Assembly: GCA_037102815.1 (NCBI GenBank)
Contig: BTPP01000006.1
Location: forward strand, 1,674,001-1,738,000
Direction: 5' to 3'
DNA length: 64,000 bases
From: Neurospora intermedia
Lineage: Eukaryota; Ascomycota; Sordariomycetes; Sordariales; Sordariaceae
This document shows, in pieces, positions 1-13,407 of the stretch. A program made the position numbers and the translations under genes. Positions within the stretch are counted from its first letter, which is position 1. Each line of letters opens with the position of its first letter. The notes below the pieces were generated by a model. That model was not told the origin of the DNA. It made no database searches and saw nothing but the letters and a program-made list of their open reading frames with translations.

Positions 1-147
1 ATTAAGGAAATTATTATAGAATAAATACTAATTATATTTAATATTTATACTCTAGCTCTAAATAAAATAGTATTTCAGCCGACGATAAATAGTAAGGCTA
101 AATCCTTAGAAAATCCTTTACCCACCTCCCTAATTATCTACTACTCA

Positions 148-173
148 CCCCCCCCCCCCCCCCCCCCCCCCCC
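148..173. repeat. poly-C run (26 nt)
   Basis: An uninterrupted run of 26 C within the RIP-mutated block, followed by a CT-rich stretch. CpC is not the preferred RIP target, so such a run can survive while its surroundings become AT-rich. Confidence 0.9.
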
Positions 174-1479
174 TTCTTTCTCTCTCTCTCTATTTCCAGC
201 CCCAACCTCCTTCTCTTATTTATTCTATCTATACCCTTATCGAAATGTATACTATAGAGAATACGAAAATTTATAACGGAAGAACCCTTACTACTAGTAC
301 GAATAAAATTATCGAAATCCTAATTATACTTCTTTTACCTCCTAATCTCTACAATCTCTTATTCTAATATATTAACCTTCTAACTTAATTATATATAAAA
401 GGGAACCGAATCTAAAATAGGGGTAATAAAATAGTATTAAAATAGACTAAATATTTTAGAGGGGCCCAAGGATACCCTAAGTAATAATATAGTAATATTA
501 ATAGAACGAAGTACTACCGGTACTAATAGCCCGAAGGCCTAATTAAAAGAATCGCTATATATTTCTAAAGGTTAGCTATAATCTAATTTAAACCGGAAGA
601 AAAATAATATAAGTTATAGAGCCAAATTATAACTAGAATAAAATATACTTCTATTTATACAAATATAAAACATCGCTTAAACAACCGATTTATAGTAAGT
701 AACGTATTAAATATATTATTATAATTCTACCGAAGGTTGCAATCTTTATTATTCTTCCCAGCTCTCTATAATCTAAAGTAAACTTTATAAACGCAAGAAC
801 GCCCAAGCTCATATACAATACCCTATTTAATACAATTAAAATATTTACTACTTTTTCCTTACTAACATTAAATATAATAATACCTATTATATATATAACC
901 AATATAAAGGTTAATATATTCTTTCCCTTACTTACAAATACTACCAACGATATTGGTATAAACATTAGTATAATCGTCGTTACTAGCATTATTATTATCT
1001 TAATTCCCATCTTCTATACTAACCCGGTAATTGGGTAGGACGCTATTATCCTTATCCGCTTCTTTATTTTTATTAGTAATAAACTATATTTAATAATTAG
1101 GATATTCTTATTTATAAATTATATATAAAATATACAATATTCTTAGCGCAGCAACGAAGGAGATAATAATTATTAAACGGTATAGGCTTATTAAATATAA
1201 ATAAACTAAATATAATTAGGGCATTATAGCGGTAATAATTAGAGGGCGTAGTAGGCTAATTCGAACCGAGGTCGACCCTATAAAGAAAAGTAAAAGAAAG
1301 CGAAAATATTATAAATTACTAACCTACAATAATAATTAAATAAATTAACTATCGATAAGTAAATAGAATAGAAATTAGTAACTAACGCTAAATAGAGTAT
1401 ATAGGCTTTAATAAGAGAATTGGGAATTAAGAAACTAAATTGGAATCGGACGGAGCAATGTAATATAAGTATATATAAG

Positions 1480-1745
1480 CCTTATATATTTAAAAGAAGT
1501 AATATAGCAATTCCAATTATAAAGTAAATTAATTAAATAAACCCGACTATAGGGAATCGAATCGACCCTACGCAGCCGAGCGCTTATAAACACCCAACTC
1601 TATATTTATACACGGGCCTTAAGTATTTAAAAGAAATAATATAATAATTTTAATAGTAAGGTAAAATTAATTAAATAAATCCAACTATAGAAAATTGAAT
1701 CGACCTCCTATAATTAAGTACCTATAAATACCTAACCCTACTATA
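1480..1745. repeat. degenerate ~140-bp direct repeat, first cluster
   Basis: A core close to CCGACTATAGGGAATCGA begins at about 1543 and a diverged copy begins at about 1681, a spacing of 138 bp. Both are followed by similar text including TATAAATACC. A further partial copy precedes them, and a fainter trace of the tail half lies near 1865-1925. The differences between copies are largely C/T and G/A, as expected for RIP acting on a tandem repeat. Confidence 0.6.
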
Positions 1746-2584
1746 GTAATAAAGGTAAATTAAAACTATAAATTAAATTATCGAATATATAGTACCTATA
1801 AAGCTATAACTATAATAGTCCGTATAGGGTACCTAATAGGGAGGTAAGATTTTTATTCGCAACCGTAATATACTTATATATAGACCCTAAACACTCCTAA
1901 GAAGTAATATAATAATTCTAGTCTTATAGATAAAAACACTCGAAAGCGACCCTTTCCTTAATATTCTAATAATTAATATTCGTACTTTCGAAGCTTTTTA
2001 AGGGTCTATAATTATAATTAATAATAAATTTCCACCGAATATTAAATATTTTACTATTATTAATTTAATAACTTATAAATCCTATAATAACTATTACTTT
2101 ACTATTTTTATTAATAAATTTAAAATTATAGCGGCTAAAAAGATAGGGGATAGCGGAAAACTATAGGCCGTATTTAACGGTATTATTGTACAATTTAAAA
2201 AGAAGGATAGCTAATAGTTTTATATTCTTCGGTATACTAAGGACTTCTAATTTAAAAGGAAAAAAAGTATAAAAGTTAATACGCGTTTTATTAAAAAGTA
2301 AAGGATAAAAGAGTAGGTAAATAAATAAGGAGGAAGAGTATAAAATATATTCGATTTAAGTAATTAAATAAAGTAAAATTTCTTATACTCCTTCGGTCTT
2401 ATTATATAGGCCGGTATAAAAAGGTATATAAATATCTTAAAATTGGGCCTCTACTATTATACGAAGCAATCGCCTACCTATTAATTACCCGCCTTCTCGC
2501 CCTCGTTAAGGCTACCTACAGGCGCTAACCGTTCGTCCAACCGCTATTTAAACCCTTCGTTAGTAATTCTAATTATAAGGTAGG

Positions 2585-2800
2585 CCAATTAAATAAATCC
2601 AACTATAGGGAATTAAATCGACCTTCCGTAGCCGAACGTTTATAAATACCTAAATTTATATTTATATATAAGCCTTACCCCTAGGTATTCGAAAGAAATA
2701 ATATAGTAATTCTTATTATAAAGTAGGTTAAATAAACAAATTCGACTATAGGGAGTCGAATCGACCTCTAATAGCCGAACGTTTATAAATTCTATACTAG
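2585..2800. repeat. degenerate ~140-bp direct repeat, second cluster
   Basis: The core seen in the 1.5-kb cluster returns at about 2599 and 2742, a spacing of 143 bp, with the same neighbouring words (AGCCGAACGTTTATAAAT). The original unit was therefore present in at least four to five copies in two clusters before mutation. Confidence 0.6.
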
Positions 2801-2840
2801 AAGTGTAAATATACTATATAAGTACCTACTAATTAAGCCT

Positions 2841-2861
2841 CCCCCCCCCCCCCCCCCCCCC
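2841..2861. repeat. poly-C run (21 nt)
   Basis: A second pure C run inside the RIP-mutated block, directly after the second cluster of the ~140-bp repeat. Confidence 0.9.
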
Positions 2862-5511
2862 TTTTATATTAATTTCTTCCCTAAAATAATTAATTACCTA
2901 TATTCGTATAGGCTCGAAATAGTAGTTAAACCTTAAGTAATAAGTAGGTATAGAAGGCGTTTCTAACTTAAATAGGTACTGAACGAATACTACTACCTAT
3001 ACCTATTCCTACTAAGTAATTCCTTACTGAATAAAATAATGTAAATTCTATTACAATCTCTATATCGATAGTATTTCTCTACGGACGGAATAGAGGCGGA
3101 GGTTAATTATTAATACTTTTCGAATAGGATTTAAAAGTCTAACTACGGAGATTTCGGCGTATAGTTCGAATATTCTACTTAAATATTCGTATAATAACTA
3201 TAAGGATATATTTAAGAGAAGGGGAAGGTTTATTAAAAATATTAAAGTTAGAGGTATACTTTTACTATTAAAATAGCTATTCTATAAGGGTAGTTTAATA
3301 AATGTAAGTAAAACGGCGATTAGAATATCGGGTCCTAATAATATAAAGTAATATTATTATCTCCAATTATACTACCTTATTTAAAACCCAGGCCCCTATC
3401 CCTACTAGTACTTTATCTTTTATTAGTACCTCTTTATTTATTTATATATTTTATTTATATATAAACCGAATTTATAATTCCCGTATCCTTTAGGCCTTAA
3501 CCTCCCTATACGATTAATTAAGAATTAATTTAATAAAAGTAGTAAGAGAATATATAAAATAGTATTAAATATTATTAATCCCTATAAATAGAAGGAATAG
3601 CTAGTCTGGTAAATGAAGGTAAACGGGCTAAATAAAAGTCGATAATACAAATATAAATAGGATAGGTAATTCCTAATTAAATTAATCTCCTAATTAAATT
3701 ATAGGTTAGTAAGGAGAGAATAATAAAATTAAGGAAAGTATAAAATATATTATAATACCTAAAGGTACGAATTAGTCGGTAATAACGGTAAATATTAGCT
3801 TATAGAAGTATCTTTGAACAAAAATAAAAATATACTACCGTATTTAAATATTCTACCTTAGCAAAAAATTAAGGTAATCGAATAATAATAAAAGTAGCTA
3901 ATTCTTTAGTAATAAAAATACTTCGGATTGTATAAATATATAATTAAATACTAAAATAGTAATATATATTTATTATAATTAATTAGAAGTTTAATAAAAT
4001 ACCGGGCCGGTATATAGGGTATAATATAAACGATAGACGTAAAATAAAAAGAAAAGTACCTAAGGGGATAGTATACCGAACTATTTAATATACTTCTACC
4101 TAAATAATATTAAAGGACGGATATATTATTATATAATTATTACCGTCGTTGTTAAGAGTAAAATACAATACAATATAATATAATATATTATCCTATAAAT
4201 TTAAATACCTTTCTTATATACTTCGTTGTATATTAGCCGTATTAAACGTATATTAAGTACTCTTACCTAGTATTAATATATATTTACTTATATATTAATA
4301 TATATTTGCGTATAGATAATAAACGTAGTAATTAAGCGCGGAGTTTATATATAATTATAATATAATTAATAAACAATTATTAATAGAAGTAGGTAAATTC
4401 GAGGTTCGTTCTAGAAAAAAATAAGACAACCCTTTTTAATTATAAAGAATATAAAAAAAAGCTTTAATCCTTTTATTATTCATCAATTTATATAATACTA
4501 AATACTCCGACTATAACTAATTATTCTAGTTCCGGGCTAGGTTTAAAAAACTATATATATTCTACAATACTATTCTACCGCCAATTATACTTTAAACATA
4601 TCTAATTTCCATTTTAATTTAATTACCGGTTTTATACTATATTAGAGAAGCGTCCTTTATACTACCCAGTATAAGCTATCTAAATAAGGAATATATTCGT
4701 TCGATTTTATTTACTACTCAATAAATATTTACGAATATATTAATAATATTATATAGGGTAATAGTATAATCGTCCCTTATAGTAAAGTTTATTATCGTTT
4801 TCCGGTTTTTATTAGTGAAAAGACTATTATTATTTGTAATATTCGTACTCCGTTTCGGACTATATAAATACTATACGAATACTTACAAATATTTTATAAC
4901 CGAAACTAGACGATCGATTCGCCTTATAATAGTAAATTATCTTTATTAACTATATTAAAGGGGAAATATACGTAAAACCTTATCTATATTAAGCTTGTAT
5001 ATTATTTATACTAATTTATTATATACCTTTAGGATATTATAATTAATTTGTAAAAATATTATTAACCGAATCGGAATATAAAAAGTAATAATAATATTAC
5101 AATTACGAAAATCCCGAAGATTTAATTCTAAATATTACCTTTATAAATATAGAAATAAAAGTAAGCTTTTTATAAAATAATCCACTAACGATTTAACTAC
5201 GAAAAAAATAAATAGGGAGAGTAATATATATATATTAAAGATTTATATAATTTAGTTTTATCCCCGTAAGTAACTTAATAAAATAGAATATACGGATATA
5301 CTAACTAGTATATTACTTATAGTATATATAAGTATTAGGTATAATTTACCCTATTTAAAACCCCTCTTATTCAAACCTACTTAAAAACGAATTTTCTAAA
5401 TCGCCGGAAGTAATTTAGAACGAATATAGTATAATTGGCGAAAATAATAGAGAATATTCTATAGGGTTTAAATAAATATATAAGAAAGTAATTAAATTAT
5501 AATAAATTAAC

Positions 5512-5739
5512 CTATTTATCGTTCTACCTATTATAAAGGAGAAGGTAGCCGAATAGTAGCGGACTAATCCGTCCGTTATTCTACCTACTATAAAGGAAGA
5601 AGTAATCGAACGGTAGCGGACTAATCTATCTATTACTCTAACCGCTATAAAGGAAGAAGTAACTAAATAGTAATAAACTAATCTATTTATTACTCTAACT
5701 ATTATAAAGGAGGAAGTAACCGAACCGTAATAAATTAAC
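5512..5739. repeat. 57-bp tandem repeat, four copies
   Basis: Four consecutive units of exactly 57 bp start near 5512, 5569, 5626 and 5683. Each holds ACTATAAAGGAAGAAGTA-like text followed by a variable GTAGCGGACTAAT-like end. The unit length is a multiple of three, so it may have encoded a 19-residue repeat in the element it came from. The copies differ mostly by transitions, as RIP would cause. Confidence 0.75.
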
Positions 5740-8700
5740 CCGTCCGCCAAATTACTAATAAAGAAGGAGAGAGTAAATTAATAAAATTTTAAAAAGTAAA
5801 TAAAAATAATTAACTATTAATAAATCAATTAGAACGAACTAAAAATATTAAAAAATATTAACAAAAATTATACTAAATATTCTAAGGCTTATTAAAAATA
5901 CCCGCTTAAAGAGGTTAATACTATATTCAATAAAGATTACGATATTATAGCGTTTTAGTCTAAATAATTATACAAATAGAGAAATACTAAAATTAGGAAT
6001 AAAATTAATAAAGACAAGCCACCTAGCAAACGTACATACACGGAAATAAATAGAAAGGGAGACGCCGAGAAGAAGAAGCAAAATAAACGTTAGAAGAAGG
6101 AATATAAAATAGGGTAGTAGCCTATCGAAATACTATATATTCGTTTCCAAATATTTTATTCAAAAATATATATATATTAATAACCAAATTAATACTAAAC
6201 CTCTATATAAATAGAAGTAAATATAAGGAATAAATTTTCGTCTCCCCTAAATAACTACCCCCCTCCTCTATATTATAGCGGCGCTACTTATATATTAAAA
6301 TATAAATAAATTGAATTATATAATTAACTAAAACTTATTCTATTATAGGAAAACTATATTTATACCTTCGTACGTAGTACCTTTCTATTCGTTGCCCCTA
6401 TTATATATACTAGCCTAATAATATTTATTATTTAAATACTTTATATTCTAAATTCTATTTATACCTACTATTATATAGACCGAAGAATTATCCGCTATTT
6501 TAAAGTAAGTAAAAATCGTAGAACCGCTAGACTTTATTATATATTTAAACCTAATAAACCTAAAATTTATTATACTTAATTAATTACTCTCCTATCCTTT
6601 TTATATTTTTAATAATTATTTACTCCTTTTGAATCTATAATTCTATTATTTTTTCTTTATAAATAAATTTTATTTTTATAAAACAGCGGTTCTCTTAACG
6701 GTCCCTTTCCTCCTTATTGAGCCTCTCTTACTATTTTCTCTCTTATTAAATAAAATTAACCCCCTTATACTAAAATTAATTACTCTAAAGCCGGCCCGCT
6801 CCCCGGTTTACTTTAATAGTAGGGTTTAAATATAATTTCTTATTAGAATTAATACAACCGAACGGTAAGTTATAGGTATTAAAATAGGGCTAATAATAAA
6901 TAAGTAGGGTATTACTTACGTACTAATATACTACGTACTATCCGATTTAAATTGGTCTAAAAAATGGATTATACTATCCAAATCCTCTTCTAATCCTTAA
7001 AAACGTTATTTTACGTAAAGTAATATAAGCCCTAAAGTCTATGTTAAGTAACTATAAATAGCGTTAGAAGGTTTTCTAAAGGTATTAGAAGGCCTAATAT
7101 AATTAAAACTATTCGAGGAAGTACCGGAAGAAACGCTAATAGACGATAATATATTATTAATAACGTTCGGCTATATATTATCGTCGATATAAATAAAGTT
7201 ACTAGGAATATTATTAAATTATTAAGAATTATTTCCTATATTATAAATTATATCCTTTAATTACTAAACGGATATATAAATTACCCGGCTATCGTCCTAA
7301 TATTATTCTATATCCCTATTAATTTTTTCTATATAAAAGTAATTATTATATTGCTTTTTACCTAGTAGGGCTATAACTAAACCTCTATTAGGCTCCTTAA
7401 TATTAGGGTTAGCGGAGGATTTTTTAAATCTATAAAAGTACTACTCCCTTCTCTATATATAAGGAATACCGTTAAACTTTATACTATATTAAAGCGAAAA
7501 CTTTTTATTTAAATCTTTTCCGCTAAGAGATATTAATTAATATTATACTTACTTACCTACCTACCTATATATATTACGTAAAGGTATTCTCTAAAGGTAA
7601 ATATAAGTAGAAGTATTGGGGGGATATAGTAAATTTACATATAGAAGGCTATAAGTAAGTTTAAATATTTCCTATAAATATATACTATCCTATAATTAAA
7701 TTCCGCGTTTTAAATATATATAGGAATACCTTCGCAAATTCGATTAATTATATATAATATTCTCTAATTATATCTAACTACCTAAATAATATTATCTTTA
7801 TATTTAACCCAATTCTATAAAATATCTCTAAAATCTAATTCCGCTAGGGCTAAATCTATCTAAGAGTTTTATAATTAATAAAATACTTACTAAAGTAAAT
7901 AAGGCCTAAAATTAGGTTAATAGGGTAATATTAATTTATATAGAATTTTATAAATAATATATCGCTAAATATCGAAGTTAAGGATATATTAAAGTAATTA
8001 AATACGAACCTATATTTTAGAATTATTTCGAATACTATAATTATTAAGAGCGTGTTTAAAGTATATTTAATAACTAATAAAAGTATATTATATTTATTCT
8101 CTCCAACTCAATTTTTTAACCTCGGGCTTAAAGTTAATCGACCGAAGGTAATAGCCAAAAACTAATTAATTCTTAATATATACTATACAATTTAAAACGC
8201 TTTAAATATATACTACCGAACTACTACCAATCTATATTAGAAACAACTACTTTCTAACGGAAATTATTAGGGCTAATTCTTAGGTAGAAATACTCCTATT
8301 TATTTAGAATCCTATACCTTTCGTTAAAAATATAAAATAGCTCAATAAAAACTTAAAAATAAATAACTAAATAATAGTAATTAATAATAACCCAAACGAA
8401 AATATAGGTTAGAACGGATTAATTTATAATTATAAAAAGTTTAAATAAATAGTTCGAACTTATATAAATAATATATCTTACTCCTAAAAATAAAAGTAAT
8501 TTTAGAGAAAGGTCTACGAACCCGTTTAAAAAATATATTAACTTCGAAATATTAAATATATTAAAGCTCTTTAAATTGTCCGGGGAAAAATAAAATATAT
8601 ATAAAGGAATCGTTTTAATACTAAAAATATTAAATATATTAAAAGAATATTAATTAAATAAGTATAATAATTAAGGAAGGGTACGTAAAGGGTTGTAGAA

Positions 8701-11450
8701 GATTTTTTACTAGCTATATAAAGGGTTACGTACCTAATTTATAGGGGCGTATTCAAATTATTCTAAGGTATATTAGGCCTAGAGTACTACTTTTTAAACG
8801 CTAGAGGAGAATTTTATAGAGTTTACTATTTTAATTATACTCACAATTACTTTATTATTATTAAAACCCAAATTAAACTCCTATAGTATACTAACCTCCC
8901 ATTAAATATAAAACCCCGCTATTTACGGATAAATATAAAAAATAGTTCAAAGATATTAAATAATTATTTATTAATAGTTTAGAAATTTAGACCGAACTTT
9001 ACCTAACGTAAATTTCGGATTACTAATCCTCCTAATTATTTCTACGAGATTTTGCTTATATATAATTAGAATTTTATTAGGTACTAGTAGGTTATAATTA
9101 TACTTCTTATAAATAATAAAAATATAGAATAGAAAGTATTCCTAGTCCTATAATATTAATTATTCGAAATAAATAGGATAATCGGAGGATAAATTAATTA
9201 GAATTAAATAAGAATCGAAGAAGTATTTAGCGCCTTTCCTATTTAGTTAGTATAATACCTAATAAAGTTCTAAAGTAGAATAAACCCTAGGGATATACTA
9301 TATATAGAAGCCTTCGATTTATTATATAAAATTTCTATATAAAAATTATACTACTCCTATTTATATCCAAATATCGTTAGAATCGGTACGCTATAATTAT
9401 AATACAATTCTAATAATTGTTTAATAAAATACTAATAATTGTAATACAATTAATTATAAGTATTAATATAGAAATACTAATTATTATTAGATATATATAC
9501 CTATTTACTATAATTCTAACACTTAATTATATATTGTTTTATCGGGGCGTATACCGGGCTATACTATATAATATATAGAAGAAGGTAGATTTATATTAGT
9601 ACGTATATAAACTTTAAAAACTAAAATAAATATCTACCTAAAGAATATATTAAACTATAAAACGTAATTAGCCGATAGAAATCGTTATACAATATACACT
9701 AGACTCTCTTCGTCCGTAGGTTCTCGAATTGGCGGACAGTATCGAGGAACTATACTACTATTTCCCACTTATTATCCTAATAGTTTCTTTATTCGAATTG
9801 TACTTAATATTATAGGTATATAATTTTATTAATAGTTTATTAGGCCTTAATCGCCTATTAAATCCTAGGATAGAGGCGAAAGTAGGTTTTAATACTTATA
9901 TATTTCTTCTTAATTCGGATACACTTAACGTTACCTAAATAAGGCGTATAAATATCGCTATATTCGCTCGCTCTATATAATTGAACTATATTCTACTAAA
10001 TTTATTAAATACGTTTAATAAGTACTACTTTAATAAAATAGATCCAACGCGAATATAAACTATATCTATTAAAATATAAAATCTATCTTCTTTTTATTGA
10101 AATATTTTATATTATAAATATATACTATACTTTTACTATTAGTACGGTCCTTAAGAAAAATCGGGTATATATTATATAAAATCTCCGAAGTTTAAATCTT
10201 CTATTATTCGTTGCCTAAACCTAAGTTAGAAAAGTAATAAATAAAAATATAAACTTAATCTTAAACCTTACAAACCTCATCTATATTTATAGGCTATAAT
10301 TAATTATTATAATCCTCATTATCGTCGGACGCCAATTTATTATCGTTAGACGCTAGTTTATTATTATTGAACGTTATTTCTTTATAATAATATTATTCAA
10401 TTTCCCGTACTTCTTTAGAACTAATACCAAAGTCTAGCCCGTATATACCTAATAGTATATTCGAATATTCTATATAATTACCCGGAGGGAAAACCGGAAA
10501 GGTTTTAATAATTATTAGAAATTTAAATTATTAATATATAAGAATATTGTAAAATTGGAATAAAGAAAAAGTAAATTTACTATTTATAATATTTATTATA
10601 AATAGTAATCGAACCGAATAGAAGGCTAAAATAAAAAATAGATATAATAGGACTAATACTATTAGGTATTTAAAAGGTTATTTAAATTTTTACTTTAATT
10701 TTATAAATATTTTAAATTCGGTTTCAAATATAATTATCGCCCAACGACCCCCCGAAATTTTATTTATTATTTATACTATACCTCCGGTAATATAATCTTT
10801 AAAAGTATATATATAATAAAAAGGATAATATAATATATAGTTTAGTAATAGGAAGAGTAGAGAAGTAATAGTAAAATATATATTTTTATATAATATAAAC
10901 AAATATAGTAAAATTAAATTCGAATTGTAATTTCTAGAATAGGTTTATCCTAATATAGTTAACCTCAAAGTATTATAACCTTTATAATTTATTTCGTAAT
11001 ATTTACAATAAAATTTATTAAATAATATTATTTTAATTAATTTCGGACCTCGCCCGCAAAGCCTCGCCTATAAAATAAATTATTTCCGAAATACTTCGGA
11101 CTAGATTATTATAATATAATTCGGAGTCCGCCTATAATATATATAAAGGTATAGCCGAAAGATTACAAACGGTAGTATTATACCAATATTTACTCTAAGT
11201 ACTCAAAATCGGCTATACTTAGAGGTTACCTTCTCGCGGAGTTCGACGGTAATTTTAATAAACATCCCACCAAACGCAACAAATATATATAGCATCTATT
11301 GAACGAAATATATATATAGACTAGTTATACTACTTAGTAGTATAATATATAACTATACCTTCTTATATATATATATTACAATACGATGTTACCTATATAT
11401 ACTCTGTACTCTATATACTAACTCATCCTCATATATCTTCCAGGGTTATC

Positions 11451-12954
11451 CATAGTAAAATTTTTTGGGCTATGCAGGGGGGGGTCGCCTGAGCCGTAAG
11501 ACCCCACCCACGTGACGGACGTGAGACGGTCGGTCGGCAGCGGCAGTGCTAGCGCAATGAGCAAGGGTCAGGTTTCGCCAGCCCGCCAACGTCACAGCGC
11601 CGGTAGAGACACGTGTAGTCACCGACACACCGTCGAGCGTGGTGATCACACCGTCACCGTGGATTTCCAGGGTCCAGTGGACGATCAATCCTTCGACCAG
11701 CGACCCCTCGCTCCTGTCCATCACAACCCCTTCTGTGTAAAAGAGTCTATACCTCTGTTAATGCAACTCAATGCCGGCGGTGATTTGTCTTGCAATAAGT
11801 AGGGTGTTTGCAAAAGAGGGATCCAGCCTACGAACCCGAAGTATGTACGTAGGCGTTCAGGCCAATTGGCGGGCCGTTGCCGGATCGGAAGTATGGATCG
11901 ATGAACACCGATATAGCCCCAGGGGTGCAACTGTTCACTTTTACCAAAACTTGCTCGACCCTTCCCTTGTTAGTAATATCACAAAACTTCGGCTATCATT
12001 GTTGCAACTACAGGAGCAGTTCGCAGTCCCAGTATGAGCCTGTAAATCTGGCCCTCAACTGGCTGTGCAATAACTGAAGTGGGTAGGATTACAGCATAAG
12101 GGGGGGTGTCGTAACTGCAGGGGTACAGTCTGTACCCCTCTTCAGCCCCTCTTTTACGCCCCTCGTCAATCTTCACCCCCTTTTCTATGGTGCCTTGTGA
12201 CTGGCCAACAAGCTGTTGAGCTTCCATGAGCTGCCAACGACATTAGACGAACATGGTAGAACACCCAGAAGCTCTACAAGCACTCAAGTGGAGCTCCCCA
12301 GCTCCCCTCTCGTTTGCCATCGTCTAATATTCAACAAGCACGCTGTAAACAGCAAGACCAGGCTCCCAGGCCATGAGCCTCCGCAGTTTAGGAAATCGTC
12401 AGTAGGAGAACTTGGTCAGAGCTATGATGGCCGCACACCGAGAAGGGGGCAGTATTGGATCGTCATCGACATGCTCTGAGATGAACGTCGTCTCGACTCT
12501 CGAGACGTCAGAGGAAACTGACAGGGGCACAAGCTCGACATCTCTCCACAACAACCCCTTCCACATGTCCACTCTTTTACGATGTCGGTCTCCAATTACG
12601 ATCCACTTCCCCTCGTCGAGCACACCGAGGCCTGACGCGCTGAGCTGCTCCAGACTCGCCCTGTCAAGTGCAAGCTACGGGTTACGTTGGTTGCCAAGCT
12701 GGTTACCGAGTCCAGCCAGTGCAAGATACACGTCTACATATGTGCGAGGCAGTCGATGTTTGTTTGCTTTTGGAACAAGGCTTTCATTGCTATCGTGTCC
12801 AATGTCCGTCTTGTACCCCTAAGTACCATTCAAAGATTATGCTTTACGACTATTCATTCCCTATGACATCCCAACGGTCCCTATGCGCCGCCGGCAGCGG
12901 ATTTCTTCGCGTGTGCGTCCGGGTCATTTAAAACTCTGGTGGGGGAGCAATGTG
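11451..12954. other. intergenic, normal composition
   Basis: GC content jumps to normal at the left edge. Several overlapping frames exist on both strands but none has a convincing start, codon pattern or recognisable product. The right part probably holds the 3' untranslated region of the minus-strand lectin gene. Confidence 0.5.
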
Positions 12955-13407
12955 TTAGTTACCTGAGCGTTGGGACATCAGTGCTGGCTGGACGGCAAGT
13001 AGACTTACTGGCCTGGAACTGGCCGTTGACGTTCTCAACGATCTCGGTGAGGTTAACATCGCGGTCGTGGAACTCGCCGTTGCAGTCACGGAGCCTGGCA
13101 CGGAGAATGGGCTGCTCGGCGGCACCCTCCTTGGGGTGGAAGCGGATATCCTCGGCGGTCTCGGTGAAGTTCTGACCACCCCACTGGAAGTGACCTAAGG
13201 AAGAGGAACCATGTTAGATACTGTCTGAAAGATGCTGAGGATAAAGGATAGCTTGGACTACTTACCATCGTTGTTTCCGATAATCTGGTCAAGCTCGTAG
13301 CTGGCGTCGTTCCACTCGCCGTCCTCGCGGCGGAGGCGAGCAAAGAGGATGGTGCGGTTGTCGCGCACCTCGATGCGAGCATCCTCAGCGGTAACGTGGA
13401 AAGACAT
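12955..13407 (-). CDS. CyanoVirin-N homology (CVNH) lectin
   Basis: The predicted 111-residue protein is a small carbohydrate-binding lectin of the cyanovirin-N fold, a family that binds mannose-type glycans. Exon 1 (13266-13407) begins MSFHVTAEDARIEV. Exon 2 (13009-13194) contains GHFQWGGQNFTETAEDIRF and LRARLRDCNGEFHDRD. The two halves repeat each other (DARIEV..LFARLRREDGEWND against DIRFHP..LRARLRDCNGEFHD), which is the tandem-repeat architecture of the family. Intron 1 (13195-13265) has clear GTAAG and TTAG ends. A short 46-bp second intron (12963-13008) would end the protein in ..QFQASN; without it the C-terminus would run about 18 residues further. The sequence agrees with my memory of the N. 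crassa CVNH protein, whose structure is known. No signal peptide is visible, so it is probably intracellular. The 3' splice choice is the uncertain part. Confidence 0.93.

Larger units (their letters stand above)
1..11450. mobile_element. RIP-mutated block of old repetitive elements (fossil)
   Basis: This stretch is extremely AT-rich, dominated by TpA, and nearly devoid of CpA and TpG, while CpG is still common. That is the dinucleotide signature of RIP, the fungal process that turns CpA into TpA in duplicated DNA during the sexual cycle. No intact gene is visible. The reading frames found here are short and have the Ile/Tyr/Leu-rich composition that RIP produces. The block is best read as one or more old, heavily broken transposable elements. 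I cannot name the family with confidence. In Neurospora such DNA is normally methylated heterochromatin. The right edge is sharp: composition returns to normal at about 11430-11460. Confidence 0.85.

Noticed and set aside
690-1010. A 106-codon hydrophobic minus-strand frame in the AT-rich block
   Set aside because: RIP turns any sequence into Ile/Leu/Tyr/Asn codons, so apparent membrane proteins here are artefacts of mutation.
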